Source: Arion vulgaris
Taxonomy: Eukaryota; Mollusca; Gastropoda; Stylommatophora; Arionidae
Assembly (NCBI GenBank): GCA_020796225.1
Contig: CM036753.1
Coordinates: 72,895,365-72,959,364 of the forward strand
Reading direction: 5' to 3'
Length of the DNA stretch: 64,000 bases
In this document: positions 10,434 through 21,654 of the stretch, one piece after another
Position numbering within the stretch: position 1 is the stretch's first letter
Layout: each line of letters begins with the position of its first letter
Made by a program: the position numbers and the translations under genes
The notes under the pieces: generated by a model
What the model saw: the letters and a program-made list of their open reading frames with translations, nothing else
The model's database searches: none
Told to the model about the DNA's origin: nothing

Positions 10434-10510
10434 TTTCCTGGCCAATTCTTTGATATCATTAGTTCATGCTTTCCTGGACAATTCTTTGATATCATTAGTT
10501 CATGCTTTTC
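10434..10510 (+). repeat. 38-bp direct duplication
   Basis: Two adjacent copies of CTTTCCTGG.CAATTCTTTG followed by ATATCATTAGTTCATG, differing at one position. Confidence 0.9.
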
Positions 10511-10574
10511 TTTGCCGTCTATTAAATAAACGAAATCAAAATAATGAACACACGTTTTACAGAAAGTGGGACAT

Positions 10575-10630
10575 TCACGCACGCACGCACACGTAAGCAT
10601 GCACACAGAACCACCCACACACACACACAT
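10575..10630 (+). repeat. (AC)n/(CGCA)n-rich microsatellite
   Basis: Alternating CACA and CGCA runs directly before SINE S2. Confidence 0.85.
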
Positions 10631-10635
10631 GTATG

Positions 10636-10895
10636 AGGGGGTCTCCTTGGATAAGTGGTTACGCCCTTTGTTTTGTGAGTCGAAGCTCGTGGGTTCGAAT
10701 CCGGACCGCGCCATTCTGTTCACGAGTGCAGTTTTTCCCCAGAGACCCCTAGGATTGTTGCTGGAGCTACGGAGTTCGTGCTTTGTGCAATACTCTCGGC
10801 AGGTGGCGAGCCATTTCTGCGGAGAGGGATCCTAGCCGTATGGGGTAAAACCCGGTGCAATGAAGTCAGTCCTTCGGCTTAAAACCCTTTAAACA
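10636..10895 (+). mobile_element. SINE family S2, full copy
   Basis: A box TGGATAAGTGGTTACGCC and B box GTGGGTTCGAATCC are spaced as in a tRNA. The body follows (GACCCCTAGGATTGTTGCTG, GTGCTTTGTGCAATACTCTC), with the end GCAATGAAGTCAGTCCTTCG. Copies are at 13378 (minus), 32757 (minus, partial), 33488 (minus) and 60237. It is not a tRNA gene: no CCA-end acceptor stem closes the head, and the body continues. Confidence 0.88.
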
Positions 10896-11393
10896 CATGT
10901 ATATATATGTTGGCGCCCAAAAAGGGTCGGATTGCAATATTACATAGAGTTAGTTATATGCATAAAATATCGCATTATTTTACATATAGCCACGCTTGTG
11001 ATCAAAGTATTCAATATTAGACATGTTTTTAAACAACGTTGTGTCCAACATACTAAAACACAATAGTTTTGTTTACTAGCTACTTGTACCTATTGTGTGA
11101 TAGAAACAAATGCGTCATTGAGTTGATGGTTATGTATGGGACAGTTATGTATCTGACGATGTATTCTAAAAGCTATTATACTGCGATTGCGTGCTTGTGG
11201 AGTTTAAGAGTGGCGTTGCAAGAGTAGAGAGGGCACCAGAAGGCCGAGAAGCTAAAATAATCAACGAACCACATGAGCTATCCTCATGCATGCTCATCCC
11301 CATATGTGTCATAAATATTATGAATCTGGTTCTTTTTGATGAAATTCTGCGACCTCGGATATGGTAACTAAATAATAAGAGAAAAAGAAAAAC
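10896..11393. other. Unassigned stretch
   Basis: AT-rich intronic sequence. Nothing recognised. Confidence 0.45.
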
Positions 11394-11622
11394 ATATCCA
11401 GTTATAAACGAAAACTGCACTGAGATGGACTCCAGAGGGTAGGCGAAAACGTGGAAGACCCAAGACGACCTGGAGGAGAACGATAGAGCAAGAACTGAAG
11501 GAAATGAATCATAGCTGGAACACAATACAGAGGAAGGCCATGAACAGGGACGAATGGTGTACGTTTGTTGCTGCCCTAAACGTCAAGGGCGTAACAGGCT
11601 AAAGAGGGATATCCAGTTATAA
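11394..11622 (+). mobile_element. 5'-truncated RTE-like LINE with 14-bp TSD
   Basis: The insert 11408-11608 encodes the LINE C-terminus ALRWTPEGRRKRGRPKTTWR through EWCTFVAALNVKGVTG and a stop, in one open frame. The perfect 14-bp repeat ATATCCAGTTATAA brackets it (11394-11407, 11609-11622). The tail is short (AAAGAGGG). The same element recurs at 29747-30103 and 35590-36501. RGRPKTTWRRT is typical of RTE-type ends. Confidence 0.92.
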
Positions 11623-11769
11623 GGATGCAAGTATTACTTCAACATAGTTACTTTGTCCCTAACGAAATTCTGAAACGAACTTTACAACGCTAGTAAACTA
11701 CGGTAGTGGTTATCATTTCAGCTGTATCGACAACAAATAAAGATGGTTTAGTAATTAAGGAATATTTCA

Positions 11770-12160
11770 TCATCATCATCATCAGCTTGTCCTGAGCAGA
11801 ACTTTGCCACTCTAACAGCCCTTCAGAACTTATCTCTCGCATAGATCAGATGTTCCGCCTCTGCAGCCGTCATGCTTAAACCATCAGTTACAACTGATCC
11901 ATCTTCTCCATGGCCTTCCTCTTTTATTCTTTGCCGGGATGCCTCCTTTCATGATGGTCTTCTTCAACCAAATCTCTTTTTGTCCAAAATACTTCAATTT
12001 TCTCATTCTTTTTTGTAGTATCAGCCAGTTTTCTTTGATTTTGAGTTCTTTCTGAATAGATCTATTTGTTCTCTTCTCTGTCCATGATATAGGGAAAACT
12101 CTTCTATAACACGTATATTCAAAAGCACATATATGTTTTTCCACTGCCTTATTAACCATC
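11770..12160 (-). mobile_element. LINE E 3' fragment with (GAT)n tail
   Basis: The minus-strand ORF encodes YRRVFPISWTEKRTNRSI, then LKYFGQKEIWLKKTIMKGGI and RGRPWRRW. This is the usual LINE C-terminal order R[RM]..ISWTEK.TN, then YFGH, then GR..RR.W. The 3' end on the minus strand is a (GAT)n run at 11768-11784. Confidence 0.8.
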
Positions 12161-12235
12161 TACTCAACAATGACAGTGTTTGTAAAAATGCTTCATTTCG
12201 TTCGGAACATAACACATTTATATTGAAGTTGGTCT

Positions 12236-12498
12236 CGCCTGAGTGGTTACCGGGGCCCGAATTTGGGGTGTAAAGAATAGAACCACTGTTACCTGCCATG
12301 CATGTTGTAAGAGGCGACTAAGGAGGTTTGGCTGAAATCGGATGCACATGTCCTAAACTTGTAAAAATCTATGCGTTTAGGGGCCTACCAAACCAATGTG
12401 CAACGTATACACGTTCTTGGCAAAGATCAAACATATCACAAAGAGTGATTAAAATTGGTCATAAAGAACGAACGCAAAGAAGAAGAAGAAGTTGGTCT
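12236..12498 (+). mobile_element. SINE family S5b
   Basis: Begins CCTGAGTGGTTACCGGGGCC. It continues GTAAAGAATAGAACCACTGT, GTAAGAGGCGACTAAGGAGG, GAAATCGGATGCACATGTCC and ATCAAACATATCACAAAGAG, and ends in an AAGAAGAAGAAG tail. The copy at 57280 is very close. Confidence 0.8.
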
Positions 12499-13377
12499 CA
12501 GTTTATTTACAGACGTCGACGTTCGATGAATTCTATCTCAAACTCCTTAATGAAAATAATAGGTAACAAGCATCAGGATAACAATTTTATAGATGTTTTA
12601 TATAGACTCCGTCATTATATGATGTTATCGTATTTTAGTTCACTTATTGTCAGAAGCCGTTATCATATATGCACATGTGATTTGGGGTAGTCTGTTTGCA
12701 ATCAAATTTTACAGCTATAGAACCAATTTTGTTTAAAAAGTACACATACTTAATGTTAAAGGAAAGGCAATTCTCATTATAAAAAAAACCCATCTATTCA
12801 CAAAGACACTTCATAGCTGAAAGACTTTTCCCATAAAAAGAAGTGTTGGAGCTATCCCTCTCCAATATGACTAGGAGTTCGATATCCCATAGACTGGGAT
12901 CTCTGGGAAAATATCCCAGTCGCTCACTCCGAGAACAAATCTTGTTTTTCGCGAGAGGCGAACAACTTACCACCAGGCCACAGAAACCCCCTCGTAAAGT
13001 GGACTGTTGGTCAATCACACTTAAAACTTAGAAAAGTATATCTATATAAGAATGCATTGTCACTGGAGAGAAATTGACAAACTGCTAAATAACTACTATT
13101 ACTTTTAGTAGTGAATCAAAAGAGCACTTTATTAAGGAACAGACATCGAGATTAACTGGTTAGGAACAACCCAATGCACACACGCCTCTGCTAGTACTCT
13201 GGTTTCTTTCCGCGATGTCCAACGACTATTCAACTAAAATTGACTGAAGCTTGAGATTAATCAACTGGTAATAGTTTATGATGGAGACGAGGATGATAGG
13301 GTAATATTGTTTGTATTTCTTAGTGATGAATTCAAAATGCGCTGCTATCGATGTGCTGTAAGTCATCGTTAAGTCTT
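12499..13377. other. Unassigned stretch
   Basis: Contains ORFs open on both strands near 12843-13018 and a small inverted repeat (CTGGGAT...ATCCCAG, 12894-12919). No recognisable protein family. Confidence 0.4.
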
Positions 13378-13610
13378 TAAGGTTTAAACCAAGGATTGAC
13401 TTCATTACCATATAAACTTTCGCAGATTGGAGCCATTAATCAACTGCCTGCCGAAGTATTGCGCACAAGCACGAACTCACTAGCTCTAGCAACAATCCTA
13501 GGGGTCTCAGGACAAAACTGCACTCGTGAACAGAACGGCGCGGTCCGGATTCGAACCCACGACCTTCGACTCACAAGGCAAATGGCTTAACCACTAAGCC
13601 ACAGAGACAA
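13378..13610 (-). mobile_element. SINE family S2, full copy
   Basis: Reverse complement of the S2 order: end block (AAGGATTGACTTCATTACC) at left, CAATCCTAGGGGTCTCAGGA, B box GGATTCGAACCCAC at 13548-13561, A box TGGCTTAACCACTAAGCCA at right. Confidence 0.88.
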
Positions 13611-13739
13611 CCAAAGAGATCAGATAAGCTTGCATAACAACAACCTGATGAATGAGAATGTTAGTGAAAGCTGTTACAACAGATCTGGTTCGTTTTTCTG
13701 ACGCACCGTTAGACAGGAAAGCTGTATCGAGTTGTGCTT

Positions 13740-14520
13740 CAGCAGGTCAAATAGAGATTCCTGATGCAGAATGAATCGTTATGAACAGGCGTCTGACCTT
13801 CGTAACTCCCATGTCAAAGCTAAATTGATTTGGAAAAGTAATATCAGATTTTTGTGGAAGATTAATCTATATAAATCGTTAGTACTAACGATGCTTTGAT
13901 ATGAATTCGAGAGCTGGACAATAAATAAAGATACGGAGAGGAGAATTCTGTCTTTTTAATGTATATGTTACAGAATGACGTTGTGGAGCTCTTACAAAGC
14001 ACATAAAACAATTTAAGAATTTAACAAAACAAAGAAATAAAATAATTACCCTGACAGGAAAGTAGAAAGCACTTCTGGTAGTTTTAGACGTCTTAAACTC
14101 GCATGGTTCGGGCATGTGAACTGTCGTGACTCTTTCTCAAAAGCAATTACAGGACAAAGAAATAAAATAACTACGCTCACATGAAAGCAGGAAGCACTTC
14201 TGGTTGTATGAACGTCTTAAATATGGTTCGGCATGTGAGAGGTCGTGACTGTTTCTCAAATACAGTTCTTCAGAAAAAAGTCGAGGGTGGTAGGAAGAAG
14301 AGGACAACGCTGACAGGAAATCAAGAAGTACTTCTGGTAGTGGTAAAACGTCACAAACTCGCATGGTTTCGGACATGTAACGGTCGTGGAATCTTTCTCA
14401 AAAACAATTCTTCAGAAAAATGTTTAGACTGGTAGAAAGAAGACAAAGAATAACATATAACATCAATGATTATTCTCGATATGACTTTTCCACACTGGTC
14501 TGCCTCGCAGATGAAAGATA
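13740..14520 (+). mobile_element. LINE D relic with tandem internal duplications
   Basis: Decayed + strand LINE C-terminus. It reads KLIWKSNIRF, YKSLVLTML, ESWTINKDTERRILSF, then a block of the type K..LAWFGHV..RDS.SK..L. That block is present three times (about 14040-14150, 14160-14290, 14310-14430), each with its own stops and indels. EGGRKKR lies in the second copy. Confidence 0.7.
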
Positions 14521-15404
14521 TCTTTGTGTTGGTGATTTTATCGTAGCACCTCTACGACCATTATGTTGGATTTTATTATTATTATTATTATATCTTCACA
14601 GTCAGATCAGTTGTCTCATCTGTTACCGTATGACAGTAGATAGTACAATCTGCAATTGTCAAACAACTGCCTTTTGGTGAGGAAGGGAGGTGGGAATCTT
14701 GGAATAGCTAAAGATTGGGGAGTAAACAATGATGACAATCCTCACTGCGCATTGTGGGTCAGCATGGTTATGCCAAGACTAGAAGAGTAAACCCTGACCA
14801 GAAATCTGGAGGGAGGGATCCTAAGGCAGAGTTGATGGTAGGCGTATATTAGTATCCATCTCTTATGGCATCCTCTGCAAATCCTGCTTGATTCCAAACG
14901 TATGGACGTTTGTCTTTCCTATGGATGAAAACATTAGGATTGAGAAGGGGTTTCTGCAAAATTGACAAGGCACATTTCTCATTTTATCTGTCCAGGCTAG
15001 GCATAAATGGAGAGGGCATCTCTTCCTTGCTTTCGGTTCCGACACAACGCGGAAAGCAACAGTCACGGGTTATAAGTCCTCCCCAAATGACCGTCTGTAA
15101 AGACGAAAACGGTCATAGTTTACATCTAAGCTTCAGAGACCTGCGTGAATCTTCTGTTTTGATCACGCACGGGTTTAAGATAATAACATATCTATTTGCT
15201 AAATAAGAAATAAAAACCACGTACTAGGGACATCATAGATCGATCAGAAATATTTAAAGCACTCACAAACTGTAAGTTAGACGTCTCGACATTGACATTA
15301 AAAGTAAGTTTAAAATAATGTTTGCCAAATATATTTGGATAAAACCATTATGTATACAACCAACAAGCTACAGTAACCATTAGAATGTATTTTTAAAAAA
15401 AGTA
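14521..15404. other. Unassigned stretch with (ATT)n
   Basis: A short (ATT)n run lies at 14574-14591. An ORF at 14910-15206 includes LGINGEGISSLLSVPTQRG but I do not recognise it. It has no splice or repeat support. Confidence 0.35.
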
Positions 15405-15668
15405 AAGGAACCTTTCATACCTCGTGGTATATAGGTCAATACAGTGTTAGGCCTGTATTTTTCATTGACCGTCGGCACTCGATGGGTGATGTGGTCAGCA
15501 TCACGCCGGCCGCCTTTACTTTACCAGAGCATGTCTGGTACCCAGTTGAGGCTGGGTCGACCTGAGAGCCGTCGCGGTCGGGAAAAATTCCACACGCACT
15601 GTGGGAGTTGAACCCAGACCACCAGCCTTGAGAAGCGAGTTCACTAACAACTACGCTACTGTGGCTTT
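15405..15668 (-). mobile_element. SINE family S1, full copy
   Basis: The best complete S1. On the minus strand it reads head GCCACAGTAGCGTAGTTGTT, B box GGGTTCAACTCCCACAG, TCCCGACCGCGACGGCTCTC, GGTCGACCCAGCCTCAACTG, GGCCGGCGTGATGCTGACCA, and end ACCACGAGGTATGAAAGGTT. Confidence 0.88.
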
Positions 15669-16814
15669 CATTAGAATGTATACCCTTTTACAATTTACTG
15701 ACAAATACTGCACAATTACATCTATAGAGCTGCATTTTTTGTGTGAATTATTGTCTATAATTTTCATTTAAAAACTTGGAAATTCTCAGTAGGGTATGTC
15801 TTTTTTAAATCATGGTATGCATAGTATGTATTCGAGTGCTCAGAGTAACAGGGTGGAGGTAAACCTCTACCAAAGAAAATGTAAGGCACCTCTTTCCCTT
15901 CACTAGTCTACGGAATACACTTGGACAAGGGATATGCCCGTTTAGTCACCCCCGTCCAGGGCAGGGTAACGTGAAGCCATGGGAGCTGGTGGAGGATGAG
16001 TGCGAAAGTAGCCAACAATGTGTCAATGGTTATAGTTTCAAAACTCACGACAGGAGACGGAGGATCTCTCGAATATAATAGAGACATTGGCTACGGTCAT
16101 AGACAAGTTTGTGCACTGCTGTGAAGAAAAAGCAATGACAGACTACCTTCCAAGAAGATGTCTTGATAACACTAACAGTAGGATCATTTGTATGCACAGA
16201 GAAGAGAACAAATATATCTTTCTAGAAATAACTCAACATCAAAGAAAACTGGCTGATGTGTAAATCATCAGCTTATTATAAATCAAACAGCCAATCATTA
16301 TGGCAGTTATGCTGTTTTATTACTCTCTTAAAATCAATTTTTTCACATGGGGAAACTGCCGCAAAAATGTTTCAAACGTGTGTTGTTGTCTATAGCGAAA
16401 TATTAAAACCAGTCTGTTATTGATCATGCATTTATTTAATCCCAGTTTTAGACTAACGAGTCCGTCCGTCAAATTAAGCTCTCTTAGAAGGGAGACCAGC
16501 TTCGTATACAGAAAACAAAACAAATCTTCCGAGAGAATAATCCCATTCAACGAATTCAGGGCGATTCAGGACAGAGTGGGAAAACTTATTGACCCAGAGG
16601 ATAAAACGGAGACGTGAAGGGAATATGAATCAGATCTGTACGATGATGGATGATGTAACAAGTTCATTCAAGCTAACAAACTTTGAGGTATAATCAGTCT
16701 TTGAAGAAGAACGCCTACTAATAACACTGAAAGAATTTTATATTGCATTTTATGTCATCTCAAAATAAGAAAGCATCAAAGATTGATTGATTGATTGATT
16801 GATTGATCAAACTA
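15669..16814. other. Unassigned stretch, (GATT)n at right
   Basis: Contains a GC-richer patch (15900-16010) and a (GATT)n run at 16783-16806. Short ORFs near 16320-16617 are open on both strands. No family recognised. Confidence 0.4.
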
Positions 16815-17035
16815 TCATAATTACACTTGGGTGAACAACCATGGATGCTCTGATATTTTTTTTTTTATGCAAGAAGATCTCAGCAGCAGTGCCAGAACTC
16901 CGTATCACCGGCGAGGGTTCCAGATGTAGTTTAGAGTGTGGTGAAAATTTGTAGAAATTTTCAAAAAGGTTCACAATAATGATTTTGCCAGAAAAGGGCT
17001 TTTCAGAGTTCACGTATCGATTGTCAACTGCAAGT
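16815..17035. repeat. Dispersed repeat R3
   Basis: Shares GAAGATCTCAGC..AAGTGC and CACCGGCGA.GGT with 22980-23100. The class is unknown, and homology is about 100 bp at most. Confidence 0.4.
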
Positions 17036-17159
17036 GGTTGTATTATTTGCTCAACTTGACAACGAGGCCTTTTATCGCCTTCTCCGATGTCATTAGGAAC
17101 TTGATCTCATCTACGTTGAAATTAGGGATAACTAGAAAATATTAGGGATCATTATAAAA

Positions 17160-17275
17160 TATGGCGTGATGCTGACCACATCACCCATCGTGTGCCGACG
17201 GTGAATGAACGATACAGGCCTAACACTATTGCACTATATACCACGAGGTATGAAAGGGTTCCTTTTTTTAAATTA
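17160..17275 (+). mobile_element. SINE family S1, 3' part
   Basis: Starts at GGCGTGATGCTGACCACATC and runs to ATGAAAGGGTTCC. It lacks the tRNA-like head, like the copy at position 1. Confidence 0.8.
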
Positions 17276-17449
17276 TAAAATATTCAAATTTCTCGACGCG
17301 GAAAACGAACCGAGTACCTATCAAACGTGAGGTGAGTACTCGACGTCACATAAACCTCAGTATAAGCCTCCAATCAAGCTCATCCCAACTGCAAGAGAAG
17401 CTCTTCAAGAGTAGACGTACGTGATCATGTCTCTGCGCAATTCTCTCCC

Positions 17450-17822
17450 TGGTGCTGACGTCGATCTCGTTTCGAAGCAGGATGTCAGACCATCCAACAT
17501 CTTCCTCTATCTTCCATGATCTCTCCTTCCCTGAATTTTACTTGTTATCATGTTATCACCAAATGTTTCGAACCTTCTCTTCACATTATCGAAAAGAGAC
17601 TAAATCGATAAGTCCTTATGTAGTCACCAGTTGGGAAAAGAAAACGTGAAAGACCAAAGACCACTCTTCGAAGAACCATCCAACAGGAAAGTAAACTATT
17701 GGGATGTAAAACCATACAAGATCTCGAACTGCTAGCAACTAACCGCATCACATGGAGATCTAAAACCTCTGCCCTATGTGCCGCCTTGGCACGAAAGGAA
17801 CAAACTAACTAACTAACTAACC
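17450..17822 (+). mobile_element. RTE-like LINE 3' end with (TAAC)n tail
   Basis: The + strand encodes GKRKRERPKTTLRRTIQQES, then GCKTIQDLELLATNRITWRS and TSALCAALARKEQTN, ending in a CTAACTAACTAAC tail. The same element is on the minus strand at 36640-36960, with the same tail type. Confidence 0.85.
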
Positions 17823-17824
17823 AA

Positions 17825-18110
17825 CTTCACATTATGTGCCCGAAGAACATTGAATGCCTGATTTTTATTCTTTTGATCAAGTTTCTTTGTGTGCGGATCT
17901 TTTTTAAAACTTCATCATTTGGTTTTTATTTCTCTGTCCATGAGATTTTCAGCATTCTTCTATAAAACCACATCTCTGTAGCTTCCAATTATCTTATTGA
18001 TTATTTGTTCTTTTTCCATGATTCGCTGTCATAAATAAGTATTGGTTCAATATAGCACTAGGGTACTCTTTTCCACGGTGTCGTTGGTAATGAATTCACG
18101 CACCCTATCC
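17825..18110 (-). mobile_element. LINE F fragment
   Basis: The minus strand reads W.YRRMLKISWTEK and decayed continuation, the same block as at 43440-43500. It is too broken for exact limits. Confidence 0.5.
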
Positions 18111-18540
18111 TTTCTTCATGTTCATGAAAACTGCTATTTACAAGGAGGAAATATAGACCACATATATAAGACTACTGGTAGTTCTGTAACCATCCGTCTC
18201 CCATATTGATATCATCACGGCGCCAGGCTAGAAATATAATATCACACACTTCAGAAATATCACTTGAGATAATGAAGAGAAGAATTATTACCACCATTGG
18301 AATCTTGCTAATCCGTTTATTTCCTACAAGAAAGATGTACAAGAGATGCAACTGACGCATTGCGGGGGGTTCATGTAGGCAATAATTATATAACAAGTTA
18401 GATCCTAGTTTGTCTGTGTATTGATTGTGAAAAGAAATTTGATGGAGTACATTGGAACAAACGTTTCCAATTTTGGAACACATTGAAATAGAAATTCAAT
18501 TATGTGATGAAATGTGGTCGAATGCATGAATTGTGATGTG
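18111..18540. other. Unassigned stretch
   Basis: A minus-strand ORF at 18172-18483 shows no recognisable family. AT-rich. Confidence 0.35.
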
Positions 18541-18832
18541 AACATAGCATAAAAAGATGGAATAACATTTATTCCATATAGCACAAGAAGAAATAACATT
18601 CATTCCATATAGCACAAAAAGAAGAAATAACATTCATTTCATATAGCACAAAAGAAGGAATACTATTTATTCCATATAGCACAAAACAAAAAGAAAAGAG
18701 AATTTTAAAATGTATTCATATTAGCACAAAAAGAAGGAATAATATTTATTCCATATAGCACAAAAAGAAGGAATAATATTTATTCCATATAGCACAAAAA
18801 GAAGGAATAACATTTATTCCATATCAGCTTCA
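18541..18832 (+). repeat. 33-34 bp minisatellite, 8 copies
   Basis: The unit is built from ATTCCATATAGCACAAAAAG and AAGGAATAACATTT. One central copy (about 18683-18720) is strongly degenerate. Confidence 0.93.
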
Positions 18833-18961
18833 TAAAAGGTGCTTTATGCTTCAATAGAAGAAATTTCTTAACAGTTATTGTCAATGAGAAAATGGGTGCT
18901 CTTCTAAGTTTACGTTCACCATGACTTTTCAATGCATATATAGTGGCTGTATTGTAAAGAT

Positions 18962-19345
18962 CATCATCAAGTGCTATTTCTACTGCCGTTGGCGGTTATG
19001 GATCTCCACAACTCCTGTCTCCAGCGTAGTCGATTAACTCAGTTGTTGACGCTCTTCTATGCCGTACTGTTTGCCCGTTTAGCATCTTTTGTCTGTCACT
19101 CTCCTGATCTCTTACCAGAAATGTGTCTTCTTGTCACAATGTGTTCAAACCAATGCATTTGCATTACAATTCTCTACCCCCCCCTACCAACCTTTCACTA
19201 TACAAATGACAGATTCTTTAGGATGATTGTCAGAAGTTTACATGTTTTGCTAACCCACTCAGCAAATCTGCATTAATATTTTAACAGTCCATGTGATTCT
19301 TAGCATTCTTCTGTAATATCATGCGTTCCTGGGACTCAACATTTC
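18962..19345 (-). mobile_element. LINE F 3' fragment
   Basis: Co-linear with 43150-43500: GGATCTCCACAA.TC.CTGTC, GTTGACGCTCT, TGTCACAATGTGTTC and the block CATG.GATTCT.A.CATTCTTCTGTAA. The minus-strand peptide is broken by stops. The left end has GATCATCATCAAGTGC, a (GAT)n-type tail. Confidence 0.65.
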
Positions 19346-19589
19346 TCTTGGCTGTTTATTTAGTGTTCAAGATTAACTTGTATATGTCAGTATTGGAGGT
19401 ATGCAACATTCGATAAACTACATCTTTACTATGACGGTACATATACATTTCCACCGCTTTAATTGTTTAAATAGTGTTTCCTGCACAGTGATGTTATGTC
19501 CAAGGATATATGTCTCAGATGTGAACATGACATTCGTCTGTTTTCCTGCTTAAGCTAAAACCTTTGCATGTACTTTTATCTACTACATT

Positions 19590-20350
19590 CTTAACCATTT
19601 CTTTGACATTTTTTCTCTCCTATTTTTTCTTCTGTTGTCCTTCTCTTCTTTTTTACCGTTAGGCGTAGCAGGTTTAACTGATGATCGGTTTCCGAGATAG
19701 TGCACGCTCGGTCGCTTGATATGCTGTGGTATTGTGGAGTTTTAAGATGTCTGTAACCTGTAACTCCATCAACCCATCTTTTTCTTGGTCTGCCCCTTCC
19801 TTCTAGATCATAGATTCCCAAACTTTTCGGCCCACCGCCCACTTTGCACACCATAAACTTTGTAACGCCCCCTCCACATTATAACAGCTTGCCAACGCCC
19901 CCTCCCACATATATACATGCTCTATTTTCTCTTTGACATAGACATTTGATATATATTTCTGTAACATATGGTCAATTTTCAAATGATTATATGCATAAAA
20001 TAGAAAATTGATGACAAAATGGACTGTGTAAGACGAGCATAAGATGAATGAAAATGCAGAATTAAAATTTTAAATGATTATTCAATGGCAAAATCACGAA
20101 AATAATTTAGTTAAAAATATTTATTATTAATTTCTTCTTTAAGGAGCAAAGAACCCCATATCGCCTGAACATCCCCCAAATTCTCCTGTCAGCGCCCACT
20201 GGGAGGCGGTACAGCCCACTTTGGAAAACGCTGTTCTAGATGATTCCATTTTCAGATTGTATGTTCTTGCAACTGGTGTATTCGGGTTCATTCTGACCAA
20301 GTGGCCAAACCATTTGAGAGTTTTTCTTCACAATTTGTTATTGAGACACT
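19590..20350 (-). mobile_element. LINE H relic split by a hAT MITE
   Basis: The minus strand encodes a segment near 20240-20340 (KLSNGLATWSE-like), resumes at 19800 with LEGRGRPRKRWVDGV, and ends near 19660 with LNLLRLTVKK. The two halves are separated exactly by the insertion 19809-20233. Confidence 0.75.
19809..20233 (+). mobile_element. Non-autonomous hAT element with perfect 8-bp TSD
   Basis: 425 bp, starting CATAGATTCCCAAACTTTTC and ending CCACTTTGGAAAACGCTG, whose reverse complement starts CAGCGTTTTCCAAAGTGG. The direct repeat TTCTAGAT flanks it (19801-19808, 20234-20241). No transposase remains. A fragment of the same family lies at 26130-26205. Confidence 0.9.
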
Positions 20351-20664
20351 GTCATCTTACTAGAGTGTTCTAATCAAAGACGACAAGAATAGTCCGTCAA
20401 TTTTAATGATGACCATGTTATTATATGTATATATTACAAATAATAGCGTACCAAGATGAATGTCATAGCTAAAGTATTTTACATGAAGATAAATATTTTA
20501 GTAATAAGAAGTCTATACTATCTATGATAATTGGCAAATATTGGAAACATCAATATCATCATTAAGGGGAAAGGTCAACAAGTACGTGTAGATATGTCAA
20601 TATCTCGGCCAAATCATTACAGATGCCCACTGTGGAATAGACATATATTCTTTAATTGCAATTT
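20351..20664. other. Unassigned stretch
   Basis: AT-rich. Nothing recognised. Confidence 0.45.
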
Positions 20665-21069
20665 CTAAATAATCTTTACGCAAGAAACATACATTTTTAA
20701 AATCTTCAACGAGCTTTGATATTGACACATGAAAAAAACAATCAACATACATTTGAGGTCACCACACATTTGGAGGTCACCAATAGCGAAGTTGATAATG
20801 TTGCGATAGGGATCACGTACTGTATAAATTACATGGTTCGAGACTAGTCTGACCCCCCAAAAATTTATCCGCTCGTGTGCACATTGTACGCGTTTGAACT
20901 GCATGACACCCTGATTTTTATTTTTTATTTGGGAATCTAAATTACAAATATCTCTGAAATCGGACTCACTGGACTGGCCACTGGCACTGGTGTTGATAAA
21001 AAAACAAGCCATCACGCAACAATCATTTAAAGGCGCCATATTAAGCAGCATGATTACACCGAAATTCAC
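20665..21069 (-). other. Unrecognised 134-codon ORF
   Basis: One of the longest ORFs outside arrays and clear LINEs. It includes QSSESDFRDICNLDSQIKNK and INFWGVRLVSNHVIYTVRDP. No domain, signal peptide or membrane segment is evident, and no splice sites stand out. It could be a decayed transposon gene or chance. Confidence 0.25.
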
Positions 21070-21287
21070 AGCTGACGAACGGAACCCCTCTCATTCCATT
21101 CCCTCGTTCTCCTTCATATCTGGTCATTTTGCACTGTATAACTTCGAAAACCTGGACACTGAACAAGATGGATGAAACAAATGTAGAGTTAATTTTAGAT
21201 ATTGTATTGTTGCTGAATGGAACGAGTGTGTTATGTAAATAAAGTATTGAATTAACAAGTTCTTAAATATTTGTTAGCACATGTGGA

Positions 21288-21585
21288 ACTGAAGAGGTTG
21301 CACAATAGTATACTGAAGCTGTTGCACAATAGTATACTGAAGCTGTTGCACAATAGTATACTGAAGCTGTTGCACAATAGTATACTGAAGCTGTTGCACA
21401 ATAGTATACTGAAGCTGTTGCACAATAGTATACTGAAGCTGTTGCACAATAGTATACTGAAGCTGTTGCACAATAGTATACTGAAGCTGTTGCACAATAG
21501 TATACTGAAGCTGTTGCACAATAGTATACTGAAGCTTTGCACAATAGTATACTGAAGCTGTTGCACAATAGTATACTGAAGCTTG
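21288..21585 (+). repeat. 24-bp minisatellite, 12 copies
   Basis: Near-identical copies of CTGTTGCACAATAGTATACT plus GAAG. One copy lacks two bases (21534). The period is a multiple of three, so three frames stay open as spurious repeat ORFs. Confidence 0.97.
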
Positions 21586-21654
21586 TATAGCCATTTGGAT
21601 CCTAGTTTAAATGCCTCTTTAACAGCAGATAACCTTCTGCAATAATTTCAAATC

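Noticed and set aside
10636..10710. tRNA gene
   Set aside because: A and B boxes are present, but the sequence continues into a conserved SINE body repeated at five places. S1, S3, S4, S6 and S7 heads were rejected for the same reason.
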